A stretch of 64,000 nt of DNA, from the NCBI RefSeq assembly GCF_001641265.1, contig NW_020167521.1, positions 248,001 through 312,000 on the forward strand, given 5' to 3'. The notes below the pieces were generated by a model. It did not search any database and was not told the origin of the DNA. It saw nothing but the letters and a program-made list of their open reading frames with translations. The position numbers were made by a program, and so were the translations under genes. Positions 12,009-21,126 of the stretch are shown one piece after another; the stretch's first letter is position 1; each line of letters opens with the position of its first letter. The DNA comes from Pseudogymnoascus destructans. Taxonomy: Eukaryota; Ascomycota; Leotiomycetes; Thelebolales; Thelebolaceae.

Positions 12009-14128
12009 CAGTGTGGGTAATAGTTTCGCAGTTTCACAGTTTCACAGTCCGTTTCGCAGTCTGTTTCTCAGTTTGCAGTTCAGTTTACAGATTCCTATTA
12101 AACAGTCCGTCCAGTTTCGACCTCCTCAAAACTGTGAAACTGTTGGTTTATTAGTCAGTTTAAGACACTTTCATTACGCTTAAGAAATAAAGTGGAGTTT
12201 TTAGTTATTAAGCCCCTTTTCAGTTATTGAGCTTCACTTCTCACAGTCATTGATTCAAGATGTCTTCTCAACAGTCTTTCGCTGTATTGTCTGATCTTCT
12301 GAGTGATGATTTTGACGAGGAAGAATCGAAACCTTCTACTCCTACTTCTGGACACCAATCACGCTCACATTCACGGTCACGTAAACGACGCGCCCGTACG
12401 TCCTGGGTATGGGATCACGTTCCTGATACAGAAGAAGGGCGAGCTCGTATTTGGACTAATGATAGTGGCCGTTCTGTATGGAAGTGTAAGTTCTGCCCTC
12501 AGACTTATATGGAATCTGGAGGAACCAAAAACATTGCCCGACACCTAAAAGGTCATAATATCTACGAAGAACAGACACATTCTCTAGCTGTAGAAGCCAC
12601 TATTCGCCATGCCTTCAAAAGAGGTGAAGAAGCATCACATTCACGCCGGCGCCTTAATTATAATGATGGAACTGGAGATCAGCTGGACCCTGGAACTCTC
12701 GAACAACTCTTTGTGAAATGGATTACCTCTTGCAATATCTCCTTCCGGATGGTGGAAACAGATGAATTCTGGGCCCTTCTACAGTATCTAAATCCTAATA
12801 TCAACACCTGGTTGCCTGCTACACACAACACAATTCACGGTTGGATTATGAGGACCTTTCAACAAGAAAAGGAATATACAAAACTCGCCCTTCAATCGGC
12901 ACTGTCTTCCATCCACTTTACCTTGGATCTCTGGAGCTCACCAAACTCGCACGCCTTACTTGGTATCGTCAGTCATTTTACTGATGAACATGGGAAACTC
13001 CGGTCTTTAGTTCTGGGTCTTCCGGAGCTTCAGGGTGAACACAGTGGAGAGAACATGGCTTCAGTGTTTATAGACCTTTTAGAAGACTACCAAGTTACTT
13101 CGAAGGTTGGATATATGATGACGGACAATGCAGACAACAATGATACTATGATGGAGCACCTCTCTGCCGGTATACTTTATTTCCTTTATTGTTTTCCATC
13201 TTAAAGGTCCAAGTTATAGCTAATACTTATTTGGACAGCTCTTCAGGAATAACACAATCTCACCTACGATCCTCTTCATTACCGATTGCGATGCAATGGC
13301 CATATCATCAATCTAGCTGCTCAATCCTTTCTCTTCAATACTGAAACCGAAGCTCTAGCAGAACACAACAACGAGGGTCAATATTCTACACCAACTCAAC
13401 TGGAAATGGACAGTTGGAGAAAGAAGGGGCCACTGGGAAAGCTGCACAACCTCATTGTTTATATTCGCCGCAGCACACAGCGAATTCAACGATTTCGTAC
13501 ACAAACTGGAGGCTTGAGTTTAATCAGGGACAATTCTACTAGATGGAACTCTTGGTTTAAGATGATTGACTGCGCCTTGGATCCACTACGACGCGAAGCT
13601 ATTGATGTCTTTGCAGCTAGAGACAAGTTAGAAAAGGACGCACTTTCAGAAACAGACTGGGGTTATTTGCAGAAGATTAGGGACTTTCTTCAGTATTTTG
13701 AGGACGCCACACTATCAACTGAAGGACACGTGGGCACATTAGACCGTGTTTTACCTACTATGGACTTTCTATTAGAGCATTTTGAGGCCGCAAAGATACA
13801 ATATTAAGAGGATAGATACATGGCCCCATGTTGCAACTCTGGTTGGGCTAAACTAGACAAGTACTATGCTCTAACAGGTAGAACCCCGGTCTATATAGCA
13901 GCAACGGTACTGTGCCCGGCGTTTAAATGGGAGTACTTCGAATCTACTTGGGAGGATGTGTGGATCACTAGAGGAAAGGTTAAGATGCAGGAATTCTGGG
14001 AAGAAAAATACAAGTCCAAAGCTATTGTTCTTCCTCCACGAGCAAACACAGCAACAACGGTGCAGCATCAGCAGTGGGAAAATCAGTATCAGGCTTGGAG
14101 AAGGAAGAAAGCCGGTGTACAGACAGAG

Positions 14129-14603
14129 TGTAACGCTGACTTCTAAATGATAGAAGACACAGAGGTTCTCTTGCGTAAAGGTTTACTTATCAGAGGAGGC
14201 AGGGGATCAGACACAAAGGCTTTAAGTAACACGTTACTAGTATATAACAAATACTGTATTGAGTTGAGCACGAAGCTCCTATCTAAGGGAATACTATCTA
14301 CTTATATAGTGGCGTCGTGCCTAGTGGACTCTTGGGAACTCACTCGAGTCCTCGGAGTCCTGGACTCTTAGGACTCTTCTCATCATCCTGCGAGTCCGTC
14401 ACGTGCCTAGTGGACTCCTGGGAACTCACTCGAGTCCTCGGAGTCCTGGACTCTTAGGACTCTTCTCATCATCCTGCGAGTCCGTCACGTGATACTTTCG
14501 GAACTACTATTCCCCGCTGCCCCTCCAGGTACCAGGGCCGGTCTCATGCGACCTCCCTCCTTCCTGTCCTGTAGTTGGCCAGCCTTCTTGTTCCGTCGTA
14601 ACA
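14129..14603 (-). repeat. 3' LTR of Gypsy element
   Basis: 475 bp. Identical to 20652-21126 except near 14148, where this copy has AAATGA and the other AAACGA. Contains a tandem pair of 86-bp units (14316-14401 and 14402-14487). A TATA-like CTATATAAG is seen on the minus strand around 14302-14310. Confidence 0.96.
14316..14487. repeat. 86-bp tandem duplication inside LTR
   Basis: Units 14316-14401 and 14402-14487 differ at one position seen (ACTCTTGGG versus ACTCCTGGG). Each unit is rich in GGACTC/GAGTCC inverted pieces, so it could fold strongly. The same pair is present in the right LTR. Confidence 0.9.
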
Positions 14604-14619
14604 CTCGCTCCCTTCCCCT
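14604..14619 (-). other. Polypurine tract of Gypsy element
   Basis: On the element strand AGGGGAAGGGAGCGAG directly abuts the 3' LTR, the expected site for plus-strand priming. Confidence 0.8.
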
Positions 14620-14651
14620 GGGCATTCGTCTCGAATCCTATAAGTACGTCC

Positions 14652-15266
14652 ATGTCCCCGGGACTCTGCTGCTCCTCAGCGAGTCCTTCAACATGCAACA
14701 TGCCTACTGACACTGCCCGCAAACTCCAGGAACGCAACGATCTTGTCCGTCGAATAAAGAACCACGGATACGAACTACCCGAAATGGATTCTTGCTCGAA
14801 CTGCGTGAGGCGAAACATTACTTGCGTGTCGTCTCCGAATGATTCACGGCGGTGCGCCGAGTGCGTTCGTCGCAACTTGAAAGAAAAGTGTGACTGTATG
14901 GGTCCTGAGCATCCCGACTGGGTGAAGCTCGAACGGGAGGAGGATCGCCTGGATCGCGAAGAGGAAGAAACCCTTTCGAAGTTACTTCGTCTGCGGAAGC
15001 AGAAACGCCTCATCCGAACCCGTGGTAAAGATATGCTCCGGCGAGGTTTGAAAACCCTCGACGAGCTTGATGCGGCAGAGGAGGCCGAACGTGTGGCTGC
15101 TGAGAAGCGTGACGCTGTTGAGGCTGAGGAACAGGCAGTTAGCGCTGCCTCCTCGTCTGTGACCGGGACCTCCGCTTCCTCCGATCCACTGGCCTACTCC
15201 CCTGCATCTTGGGATCAATGGCTGGCGGATGGCGGCGTCGATATTCCTCCAGCAGTTCTTTGCTGA
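14652..15266 (+). CDS. Antisense ORF in the Gypsy element with a Zn(II)2Cys6-like cysteine pattern
   Basis: 204-codon ORF on the strand opposite to gag-pol, between the 3' LTR and pol, overlapping the last 128 bp of pol (the end of the chromodomain and the tail). A second in-frame start is at 14700 (MPTDTARK). Cysteines at 48, 51, 58, 68, 71 and 80 are spaced C-x2-C-x6-C-x9-C-x2-C-x8-C, which fits the fungal binuclear zinc cluster; one more Cys follows at 82. After that comes a long charged helix rich in Glu and Arg (about 85-165), then a Ser/Ala-rich tail. No other domain recognised. The LTR next to its start would have to supply the promoter. Whether it is expressed is unknown; open length and the orderly cysteine spacing argue it is more than a chance ORF. 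Confidence 0.6.
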   Translation: MSPGLCCSSASPSTCNMPTDTARKLQERNDLVRRIKNHGYELPEMDSCSNCVRRNITCVSSPNDSRRCAECVRRNLKEKCDCMGPEHPDWVKLEREEDRLDREEEETLSKLLRLRKQKRLIRTRGKDMLRRGLKTLDELDAAEEAERVAAEKRDAVEAEEQAVSAASSSVTGTSASSDPLAYSPASWDQWLADGGVDIPPAVLC

Positions 15267-18200
15267 TGTTCCTTGTTGGTTCCCACGAATTATCCGTAGG
15301 TTCGTAATTTTCCCATTTTATCAAAAACCCTTCTCGACGTCCTACTAACCTTCTGTCTAGGATCGCTTCGACCTCATATTCGATTATCTCATTCTCGGGT
15401 TGGAGTTCGGTGTCGGTCGCAATTGGGGTATTTCCTCTTGCTGGTTCCAGTAGTGAGACATGAAATACCGGGTGTAGTCTAGACTTCCTGGGTAGCTGCA
15501 GTCTGTAATTAACTGAGCTGACTTTGTTCAATATTTTGAATGGTCCCAATTTCTTGAAGTCCAACTTTGTGCTTGGTCGTTTCGTTTTGATATGTTTCCG
15601 GAGTAGGTATACTTTATCCCCCTCCTTGAAGGCAGGTTCCATACTGCGCTTCTTGTTTGCGTATGCGGCGGATCGTTCATTTAAGAATTGGATGTCCGTC
15701 GCAAGTTGTTCGTGGAACGATTTCAGTTGTTCCACCACGATCAGGGCTTGTTCAGCTCGTGATTCATCCGGTCTTGGTTGCCTATATGCTTCTGGCTGGT
15801 AGCCATAATTGGCAAAGAACGGTGAGACTTTCGTTGCTTCTGTCATCGCGCTGTTATATGCAAACTGTGCGATGGGTAAGATCTGAACCCAGTTGTCCTG
15901 TTGATGATTGACATAGCTTCGCAGGTACTGTTCAAGGGTCTGATTTAATCTTTCTGTTTGGCCGTCTGTCTGGGGATGAAAAGCTGTTGATAGCTTATGA
16001 TTTGTTCCCAGTAGCGCCATCAATGATTTCCAGAATTTCGAAGTAAAGAGCTTGTCTCTATCTGAGATGATTTCTTCTGGCATCCCATGATCGGCTAATA
16101 TGACTCGAATGAAGGTATATGCGAGCGCCTCGGCGTCGCTAGCTTCTAGATATGGTATAAACTTCCCATATTTCGTGAGTCTTTCCGTGATGACGAGGAT
16201 AGAGTCGTATTCTATTCCTGTTAACGGGTCCTTGGAGGGTGGAAGCTTGACGATGAAGTCCAAAGCTATTGATTTCCACGCTCCTTTTGGTACTGGTGTC
16301 GACTTGAGTTGTCCGTATGGCAGATGCCTATTGGATTTTGACTTGCTGCAAATGTCGCACTCTCTTACCACTGTCTCTACCTGCTTCCTCATACCTGGGA
16401 AGTAGTAGTGTCGGGTGATTCGTTCGAAGGTTCGCGTTACTCCCTGATGACCGTGTGCTGGTAACGAGTGTTGTTCTTGCACCAGCGGGCGTCTCATTTG
16501 ACTTGGGACATACACTAACCCTTTGTATCGAATCAATCCTTGTTCGTCGATGGCGAAGTCGCCTTCGACTTTGGACAAGACTCGCTTGGCGCATTCGTCT
16601 GTTGCGTAAGCTTTCTTGAGTCTTTCCTCGAGTTCTGTATCTTCGATGACTGAGATCGTCGCTAGTAACTCGTTGTACTGTATTCCTGCATCTGTTTTCT
16701 TCAGAATTGCTCTAGGTCTTTCTTCCTTTGGGCCGGCGTAGTCGGTCCGTCTGCTGAGAGCGTCTGCTCTTGCATTCTCGGAGCCCTTGCGATAGGTTAT
16801 CGTGAAGTTGTAGGCTGCGAGGGTTTCTGCCCAGCGGACTTGTCTGCGGTTTAAAACCTTGGTTGTGGTGAAGTATATGAGGTTCTTGTGATCCATCCAT
16901 ACCTGCACCGGGTAGGTGGGTCCCTCAAGATATACTCGCCACTGCTCAAAGGCAACGACAATAGCCAGTAGCTCCTTGTCGTGGATGTCGTAATTGAGTT
17001 CCGCGGGTGACAGTTTCCTAGAGTAGTACGCGATTGGTTTGAACTTACCGTTCTCGTCTGGTTGATTCAGACATGCTCCAATTGCGAAGTCAGAAGAGTC
17101 CGTTTCGAGGATGATCTTCTTTGCAGGGTCAAATGTAGCAAGGATAGGTGCTTCCGTGAACTTCGTCTTAAGTTCCTGGAAAGCAGCCTCTGCCTTGTCC
17201 GTCCATTTGAATTCGAGATCCTTTCTGGTAAGCTCCGTGAGTGGTTGAGCTACCTTGGAATATCCCGAGATGAATCTTCGGTAGAAGTTGGCGAAGCCTA
17301 GGAAGGCTTGCACTTCCTTGACCGTGGTCGGTGTTGGCCATTCCAACACTGCCGTTACTTTTGCTTGGTCCATCTTGATGCCATGCGTTCCAATAATGTA
17401 ACCCAAGAATTCGACTTGGTTTTTATGGAACTCGCACTTCTCTGGTTTGAGGAGTAAGCTGTACTCCTTTAGTTTCTTCAGGACGAGTTTGACATGCTTG
17501 ACATGCTCTTCCTTGGTTGCTGAATACACCAGGACATCATCTAGGTAGACAATGGTAAAGATGTCTAAGTATTCGTGCAAAGCATCATTCATCAGTCGTT
17601 GCATAGATGCGGGTGCATTTGTTAGCCCAAAGGGCATGACTTGATACTCGAATAGGCCATAGCGGGTGCGGAATGCTGTTTTCCACTCTTCCCCAGCCTT
17701 GATTCGGATCAGGTTGTATGCTCCTCGCAGATCTAGCTTACTGAAGATCTTTGCTCCTTGAAATCTATCGTGTAGTTCGTTGATTAACGGCAGGGCATAC
17801 CTGTCCTTGATTGTGATGTTGTTCAACGCTCGATAGTCCACACATAACCGTAGGGAGCCATCTTTCTTTGGTACGAAAAGCACCGGACTTCCTGCTGGTG
17901 ATGTGGATGGTTTGATGAATCCTTTTGCTAGGTTATCATCAATGTACTCCTTAAGTACCTTCAGCTCCTTTTCCGATAGCTGATATATTGGTCCGAACGG
18001 TGGACTCTTGTCTTTCTCCAAAGGTATCTCGTGATCCCATGGTTGGTGCTTAGGAAGCGCCTCATTCTTAGGGCCTTCCTGGAATAATTGCTCGTATTCC
18101 TTGTACTCCACCGGTATACTCATCGGTGAGGATGCCTGGGCTAGGTCATCGAGCTCGGAGGTTGCACATAACTCCTTCCGGCCCTGGGAGGGTTTCTCCC

Positions 18201-18591
18201 GTTGTCGCGTGTCCGTCCGTTGTTCACACGCGCACTGGCTCATCACAACTTTCTCGTTCCACCAGTCGATCTGGGGGTTGTGTTTCTTGAGCCATGGCAC
18301 ACCAAGGATGCACGCATGGTTGTCCATGTGCACGATGTCAAACTGAATCGTTTCCTTGTGCCCGTGTAGCATGACCATTTCCAATGGGACCGTTTCGTGG
18401 GTCACCATTCCTTCATTAGTCGAGATGGGCTCTCCATCTACGACCATTAACGGGTATGGTTCGGCTTTCATTGTTGTTTTGAAGCCCTGTGTATCTGCTA
18501 CTTTCTTTGTCATAAAGTTGCCCGTCGCTCCTGAGTCAATCATTGCTCGGAGGTGTCGCTGTTGTATCTTAGCGACCACATATAGTTGCAT
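15139..18591 (-). CDS. pol: Gypsy pol polyprotein: protease, RT, RNase H, integrase, chromodomain
   Basis: From the Met at 18591 it has 1150 residues; the frame is open upstream to the A AAA AAC site near 18678, so translation probably enters by frameshift. Order of parts: aspartic protease (DSGATGNF at residue 19 on), reverse transcriptase with FVPKKDGSLRLCVDYR, LPFG-type MPFGLTNAP and the catalytic YLDDVLVYS, RNase H (LETDSSDFAIGA), an HHCC zinc-binding segment (HQGVTRTFERI...CDICSK), integrase core (ALDFIVKLP, ISDRDKLFTS), and a C-terminal chromodomain (YEVEAILDRR...FLIKWENYEPTDNSWEP). No stop or frameshift seen inside. The chromodomain probably guides insertion into H3K9-methylated chromatin, as known for chromoviruses. 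Confidence 0.95.
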   Translation of the reverse strand: MQLYVVAKIQQRHLRAMIDSGATGNFMTKKVADTQGFKTTMKAEPYPLMVVDGEPISTNEGMVTHETVPLEMVMLHGHKETIQFDIVHMDNHACILGVPWLKKHNPQIDWWNEKVVMSQCACEQRTDTRQREKPSQGRKELCATSELDDLAQASSPMSIPVEYKEYEQLFQEGPKNEALPKHQPWDHEIPLEKDKSPPFGPIYQLSEKELKVLKEYIDDNLAKGFIKPSTSPAGSPVLFVPKKDGSLRLCVDYRALNNITIKDRYALPLINELHDRFQGAKIFSKLDLRGAYNLIRIKAGEEWKTAFRTRYGLFEYQVMPFGLTNAPASMQRLMNDALHEYLDIFTIVYLDDVLVYSATKEEHVKHVKLVLKKLKEYSLLLKPEKCEFHKNQVEFLGYIIGTHGIKMDQAKVTAVLEWPTPTTVKEVQAFLGFANFYRRFISGYSKVAQPLTELTRKDLEFKWTDKAEAAFQELKTKFTEAPILATFDPAKKIILETDSSDFAIGACLNQPDENGKFKPIAYYSRKLSPAELNYDIHDKELLAIVVAFEQWRVYLEGPTYPVQVWMDHKNLIYFTTTKVLNRRQVRWAETLAAYNFTITYRKGSENARADALSRRTDYAGPKEERPRAILKKTDAGIQYNELLATISVIEDTELEERLKKAYATDECAKRVLSKVEGDFAIDEQGLIRYKGLVYVPSQMRRPLVQEQHSLPAHGHQGVTRTFERITRHYYFPGMRKQVETVVRECDICSKSKSNRHLPYGQLKSTPVPKGAWKSIALDFIVKLPPSKDPLTGIEYDSILVITERLTKYGKFIPYLEASDAEALAYTFIRVILADHGMPEEIISDRDKLFTSKFWKSLMALLGTNHKLSTAFHPQTDGQTERLNQTLEQYLRSYVNHQQDNWVQILPIAQFAYNSAMTEATKVSPFFANYGYQPEAYRQPRPDESRAEQALIVVEQLKSFHEQLATDIQFLNERSAAYANKKRSMEPAFKEGDKVYLLRKHIKTKRPSTKLDFKKLGPFKILNKVSSVNYRLQLPRKSRLHPVFHVSLLEPARGNTPIATDTELQPENEIIEYEVEAILDRRLVGRREGFLIKWENYEPTDNSWEPTRNISKELLEEYRRRHPPAIDPKMQGSRPVDRRKRRSRSQTRRQR

Positions 18592-18668
18592 GCTGCCCGT
18601 CGTGGCGCATAGTTGGTCTGTACTAGGCCTCTTCGTGTCGCTCGCCGGTGGCCTACCGTCGAGGACTC

Positions 18669-19025
18669 CTAGTTTTTTGACTCGTCCGAGGAAGGATAGT
18701 ATTCATCCGCTTCCAATGGTGGTCCTTGGGGAGATCGTTTCCCTCGCTCTTCTGCTTCATCTAGCAGATGTGGGTATTTCTCGTATACCTGTTCGCTTTT
18801 GATAGGCAAGTCTCCTTCAGACTGGCTTCGCCTGAGGGCGTGAACTTGCTCTGCGTCTCTGAAGTGTATCCTGGGCGAGGATCGGGGAAACAACTGATTC
18901 TGGTGTTTCTTTTTCCAGTGGAGCTTGCAATCATCTTCGCTGCAATACTCCCAGTAGACATACGCGTGCCAGGGATGATCAGTCTCTGTTGCGTCTGTCG
19001 TTGATAGTTCCCGCTGTCCTCTCAC
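18669..19025 (-). CDS. Middle ORF of Gypsy element between gag and pol
   Basis: 119-residue-scale ORF in a third frame, bridging gag and pol. The frame is open upstream past its Met and overlaps the end of gag, so it may be reached from gag by a -1 shift. It ends ESKN-stop exactly at the slippery heptamer before pol. It contains a Cys/His-containing stretch (YCSEDDCKLHWKKKH) and is otherwise charged. No family recognised. It could be a linker part of the Gag-Pol polyprotein. Confidence 0.55.
   Translation of the reverse strand: MRGQRELSTTDATETDHPWHAYVYWEYCSEDDCKLHWKKKHQNQLFPRSSPRIHFRDAEQVHALRRSQSEGDLPIKSEQVYEKYPHLLDEAEERGKRSPQGPPLEADEYYPSSDESKN
18672..18678 (-). promoter_or_regulatory. Candidate -1 ribosomal frameshift heptamer A AAA AAC
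   Basis: Reads TC A AAA AAC TAG in the middle ORF frame. A -1 slip gives AAA AAA CTA GGA, the first codons of the uninterrupted pol frame. The stop codon of the upstream ORF follows directly. It matches the classical X XXY YYZ signal used by many retroelements. I have not established a downstream pseudoknot. Confidence 0.65.
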
Positions 19026-19063
19026 CCATGCACTATCTTCCCTCGGAGGCGTGGAGAACGTGT

Positions 19064-20605
19064 CTAGTTGCTCCAGGCTCTCCTTTCGATGCGTGGAGTG
19101 GGTCTCGCATTTTCCCGTCGGAGCATATCTCTGGCTTTCTCGTCGTACTTCTTCAGGGCTCTCCTGCGGTCCTGGTAGTAAAGTTCGACGCTTTTCATAT
19201 ACTTCAGTTTAGCCATATGCTCGACATCCTTCTCCAGTTCTTCCGCTTCTTGGGCTTCCAACTTAGCTACGTCTTGGGACGTGCCAAGCAGCCTGCGGGT
19301 ATTCGTTAGTTGGTCGTAGTATCTCCAGAGGTCATCCTTGCAGTCGTCCACCTTGCACTTTAACGGAAGTTCCTGTAACAGGTTCCCGTAGAGGTCTTTA
19401 AGCATGGGGATTCTCCTCTGGCCATTGGGCTTGTCTCGTTCGGCCCTAATCTTCGCGTGGGCGTGTTTTGCCATGCGTCTTACTACGCTCTTGCACCGTG
19501 GACTCATTGGTTCCGTAGGTGCGAGTTCATCGAAGGTCTCCTGTTCCGAGACGGTGAACGATTCCGCCTCCGACCCTTCATCTGAGCTCTCGTCTTCTGG
19601 GGTGCTTTCGCCGTTTATTCCCCAGTCCTGTTTGTTCACAAACGTTGCGTTCAATTGTCCTGTCCAGGTGGCATTGAGTTGTTTGCCGACTTTGCGTCCG
19701 CCGTTCCCTTTCTTTGGTTGTCTGCAGTCTCGGGCCATGTGGCCTGGCTTGTCGCAGTTAAAACAGAGTCGTTCCTTGAATTGTCTGTCTTTCTTAGGGT
19801 CACGGGGTCGTCCAGGTTTGAACGTGGCATCGAGTTCCATTGGGTCCGACCAACGGTTGTCTCGCGGGTGTTGATCCCGTCGTCTGCCCTCGTTTCCCCG
19901 GTAGGGGTAACTTTTCTTGGGCTTGTCATAGGTCCGACGTTCCTTCTGGAATTCGTATAGTCGATTGTCGATTCGGACCGTATGTTCGATTAGCGCTACC
20001 ATGTCCGTTGGTTGTTGTTCCAAACGGGCAAGTTCCATACGTATATGGCTCTTCAGCCCACGTCGGTAGTGGCTGATGAGTGCGCTGGCGTCCCATCCTG
20101 TCTGATTGCCGTATCTCTGGAATTCTGTGGAGTATGTGAGGGCGCTGCCAGTCTGCTTAAGTGCAAACAGATGGTCTTCTGCGGTCTTAATCTCATCGAT
20201 GTCTCCGAACATGCGTCGGATTTCCTTACAGAATCCATTCCAGCTGCCAAACATAGTCTGCGTAGTTGTCATGCTTCCATTGGTACTTTCATATTTGAAA
20301 TAGTCCTTGAGGAATGGTTCGATCCATCGCAGGGCTTCCCCCCTAAGGTAGGACGCAGTCCACAGGGCATAGCTCTCCTGGGTGGGAAACTTCTCATCAT
20401 TGAAGTGCTGGTACAGTTCGACCTGTAGCAAAAACACCTCAAGTTCCTTTCGGTTGCCGGAGTAAGTGTCGGGCAACTTGACGCGTAGAGTTTCCTTGAG
20501 TTCGTTGACGGTGGGTGCGTCGGGCATCTCCTCATTCTCAGGCTTAGACCTCTGAGATGAAGTTGGCGTGGTGGGGGTTTTCCCCTTCGAACTGACGACA
20601 GACAT
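19064..20605 (-). CDS. gag: Gypsy gag (capsid/nucleocapsid) protein
   Basis: 513 residues starting at 20605. The central part is a retrotransposon gag domain (LRGEALRWIEPFLKDYF...FKQTGSALTY-like, then helices to RIDNRLYEFQ). It is followed by a basic stretch and one CCHC zinc knuckle, CFNCDKPGHMARDC, near residue 290. A long acidic/charged tail follows, ending RRAWSN. It packages the element RNA in virus-like particles. No lesion seen. The end overlaps the open middle frame. Confidence 0.93.
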   Translation of the reverse strand: MSVVSSKGKTPTTPTSSQRSKPENEEMPDAPTVNELKETLRVKLPDTYSGNRKELEVFLLQVELYQHFNDEKFPTQESYALWTASYLRGEALRWIEPFLKDYFKYESTNGSMTTTQTMFGSWNGFCKEIRRMFGDIDEIKTAEDHLFALKQTGSALTYSTEFQRYGNQTGWDASALISHYRRGLKSHIRMELARLEQQPTDMVALIEHTVRIDNRLYEFQKERRTYDKPKKSYPYRGNEGRRRDQHPRDNRWSDPMELDATFKPGRPRDPKKDRQFKERLCFNCDKPGHMARDCRQPKKGNGGRKVGKQLNATWTGQLNATFVNKQDWGINGESTPEDESSDEGSEAESFTVSEQETFDELAPTEPMSPRCKSVVRRMAKHAHAKIRAERDKPNGQRRIPMLKDLYGNLLQELPLKCKVDDCKDDLWRYYDQLTNTRRLLGTSQDVAKLEAQEAEELEKDVEHMAKLKYMKSVELYYQDRRRALKKYDEKARDMLRRENARPTPRIERRAWSN

Positions 20606-20641
20606 GTTGCTTTGTGTGTAAGCCGGTACCTCGTAGAAGTG

Positions 20642-20651
20642 GTGCTCAAAG
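20642..20651 (-). promoter_or_regulatory. Putative primer binding site of Gypsy element
   Basis: Immediately after the 5' LTR the element strand reads CTTTGAGCAC. It does not begin with TGG, so ordinary tRNA 3'-end priming is not evident. TTGAGCAC is complementary to GTGCTCAA inside the LTR, 37 nt after a TATA-like box, which suggests Tf1-style self-priming (see findings). Confidence 0.4.
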
Positions 20652-21126
20652 TGTAACGCTGACTTCTAAACGATAGAAGACACAGAGGTTCTCTTGCGTA
20701 AAGGTTTACTTATCAGAGGAGGCAGGGGATCAGACACAAAGGCTTTAAGTAACACGTTACTAGTATATAACAAATACTGTATTGAGTTGAGCACGAAGCT
20801 CCTATCTAAGGGAATACTATCTACTTATATAGTGGCGTCGTGCCTAGTGGACTCTTGGGAACTCACTCGAGTCCTCGGAGTCCTGGACTCTTAGGACTCT
20901 TCTCATCATCCTGCGAGTCCGTCACGTGCCTAGTGGACTCCTGGGAACTCACTCGAGTCCTCGGAGTCCTGGACTCTTAGGACTCTTCTCATCATCCTGC
21001 GAGTCCGTCACGTGATACTTTCGGAACTACTATTCCCCGCTGCCCCTCCAGGTACCAGGGCCGGTCTCATGCGACCTCCCTCCTTCCTGTCCTGTAGTTG
21101 GCCAGCCTTCTTGTTCCGTCGTAACA
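20652..21126 (-). repeat. 5' LTR of Gypsy element
   Basis: 475 bp, promoter copy because gag and pol run leftward. It carries the same 86-bp tandem pair as the other LTR and differs from it by a single C/T. Confidence 0.96.

Larger units (their letters stand above)
14129..21126 (-). mobile_element. Ty3/Gypsy chromovirus-type LTR retrotransposon, near complete, 6998 bp
   Basis: Two 475-bp LTRs (TGTAAC...GTAACA as read on +) bracket gag and pol on the minus strand. A 5-bp target duplication CAGAG lies at 14124-14128 and 21127-21131. The element has protease, reverse transcriptase, RNase H, integrase and a C-terminal chromodomain, which places it in the chromoviruses. The LTRs differ at one position only, so insertion is recent relative to the decayed hAT host. 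It is oriented opposite to the hAT and pogo transposases. Confidence 0.96.

Noticed and set aside
14507..15013. 168-codon minus ORF in the Gypsy 3' region, Arg/Ser-rich
   Set aside because: It is the complement of the zinc-cluster-like ORF and the LTR; composition is mere reflection of that frame.
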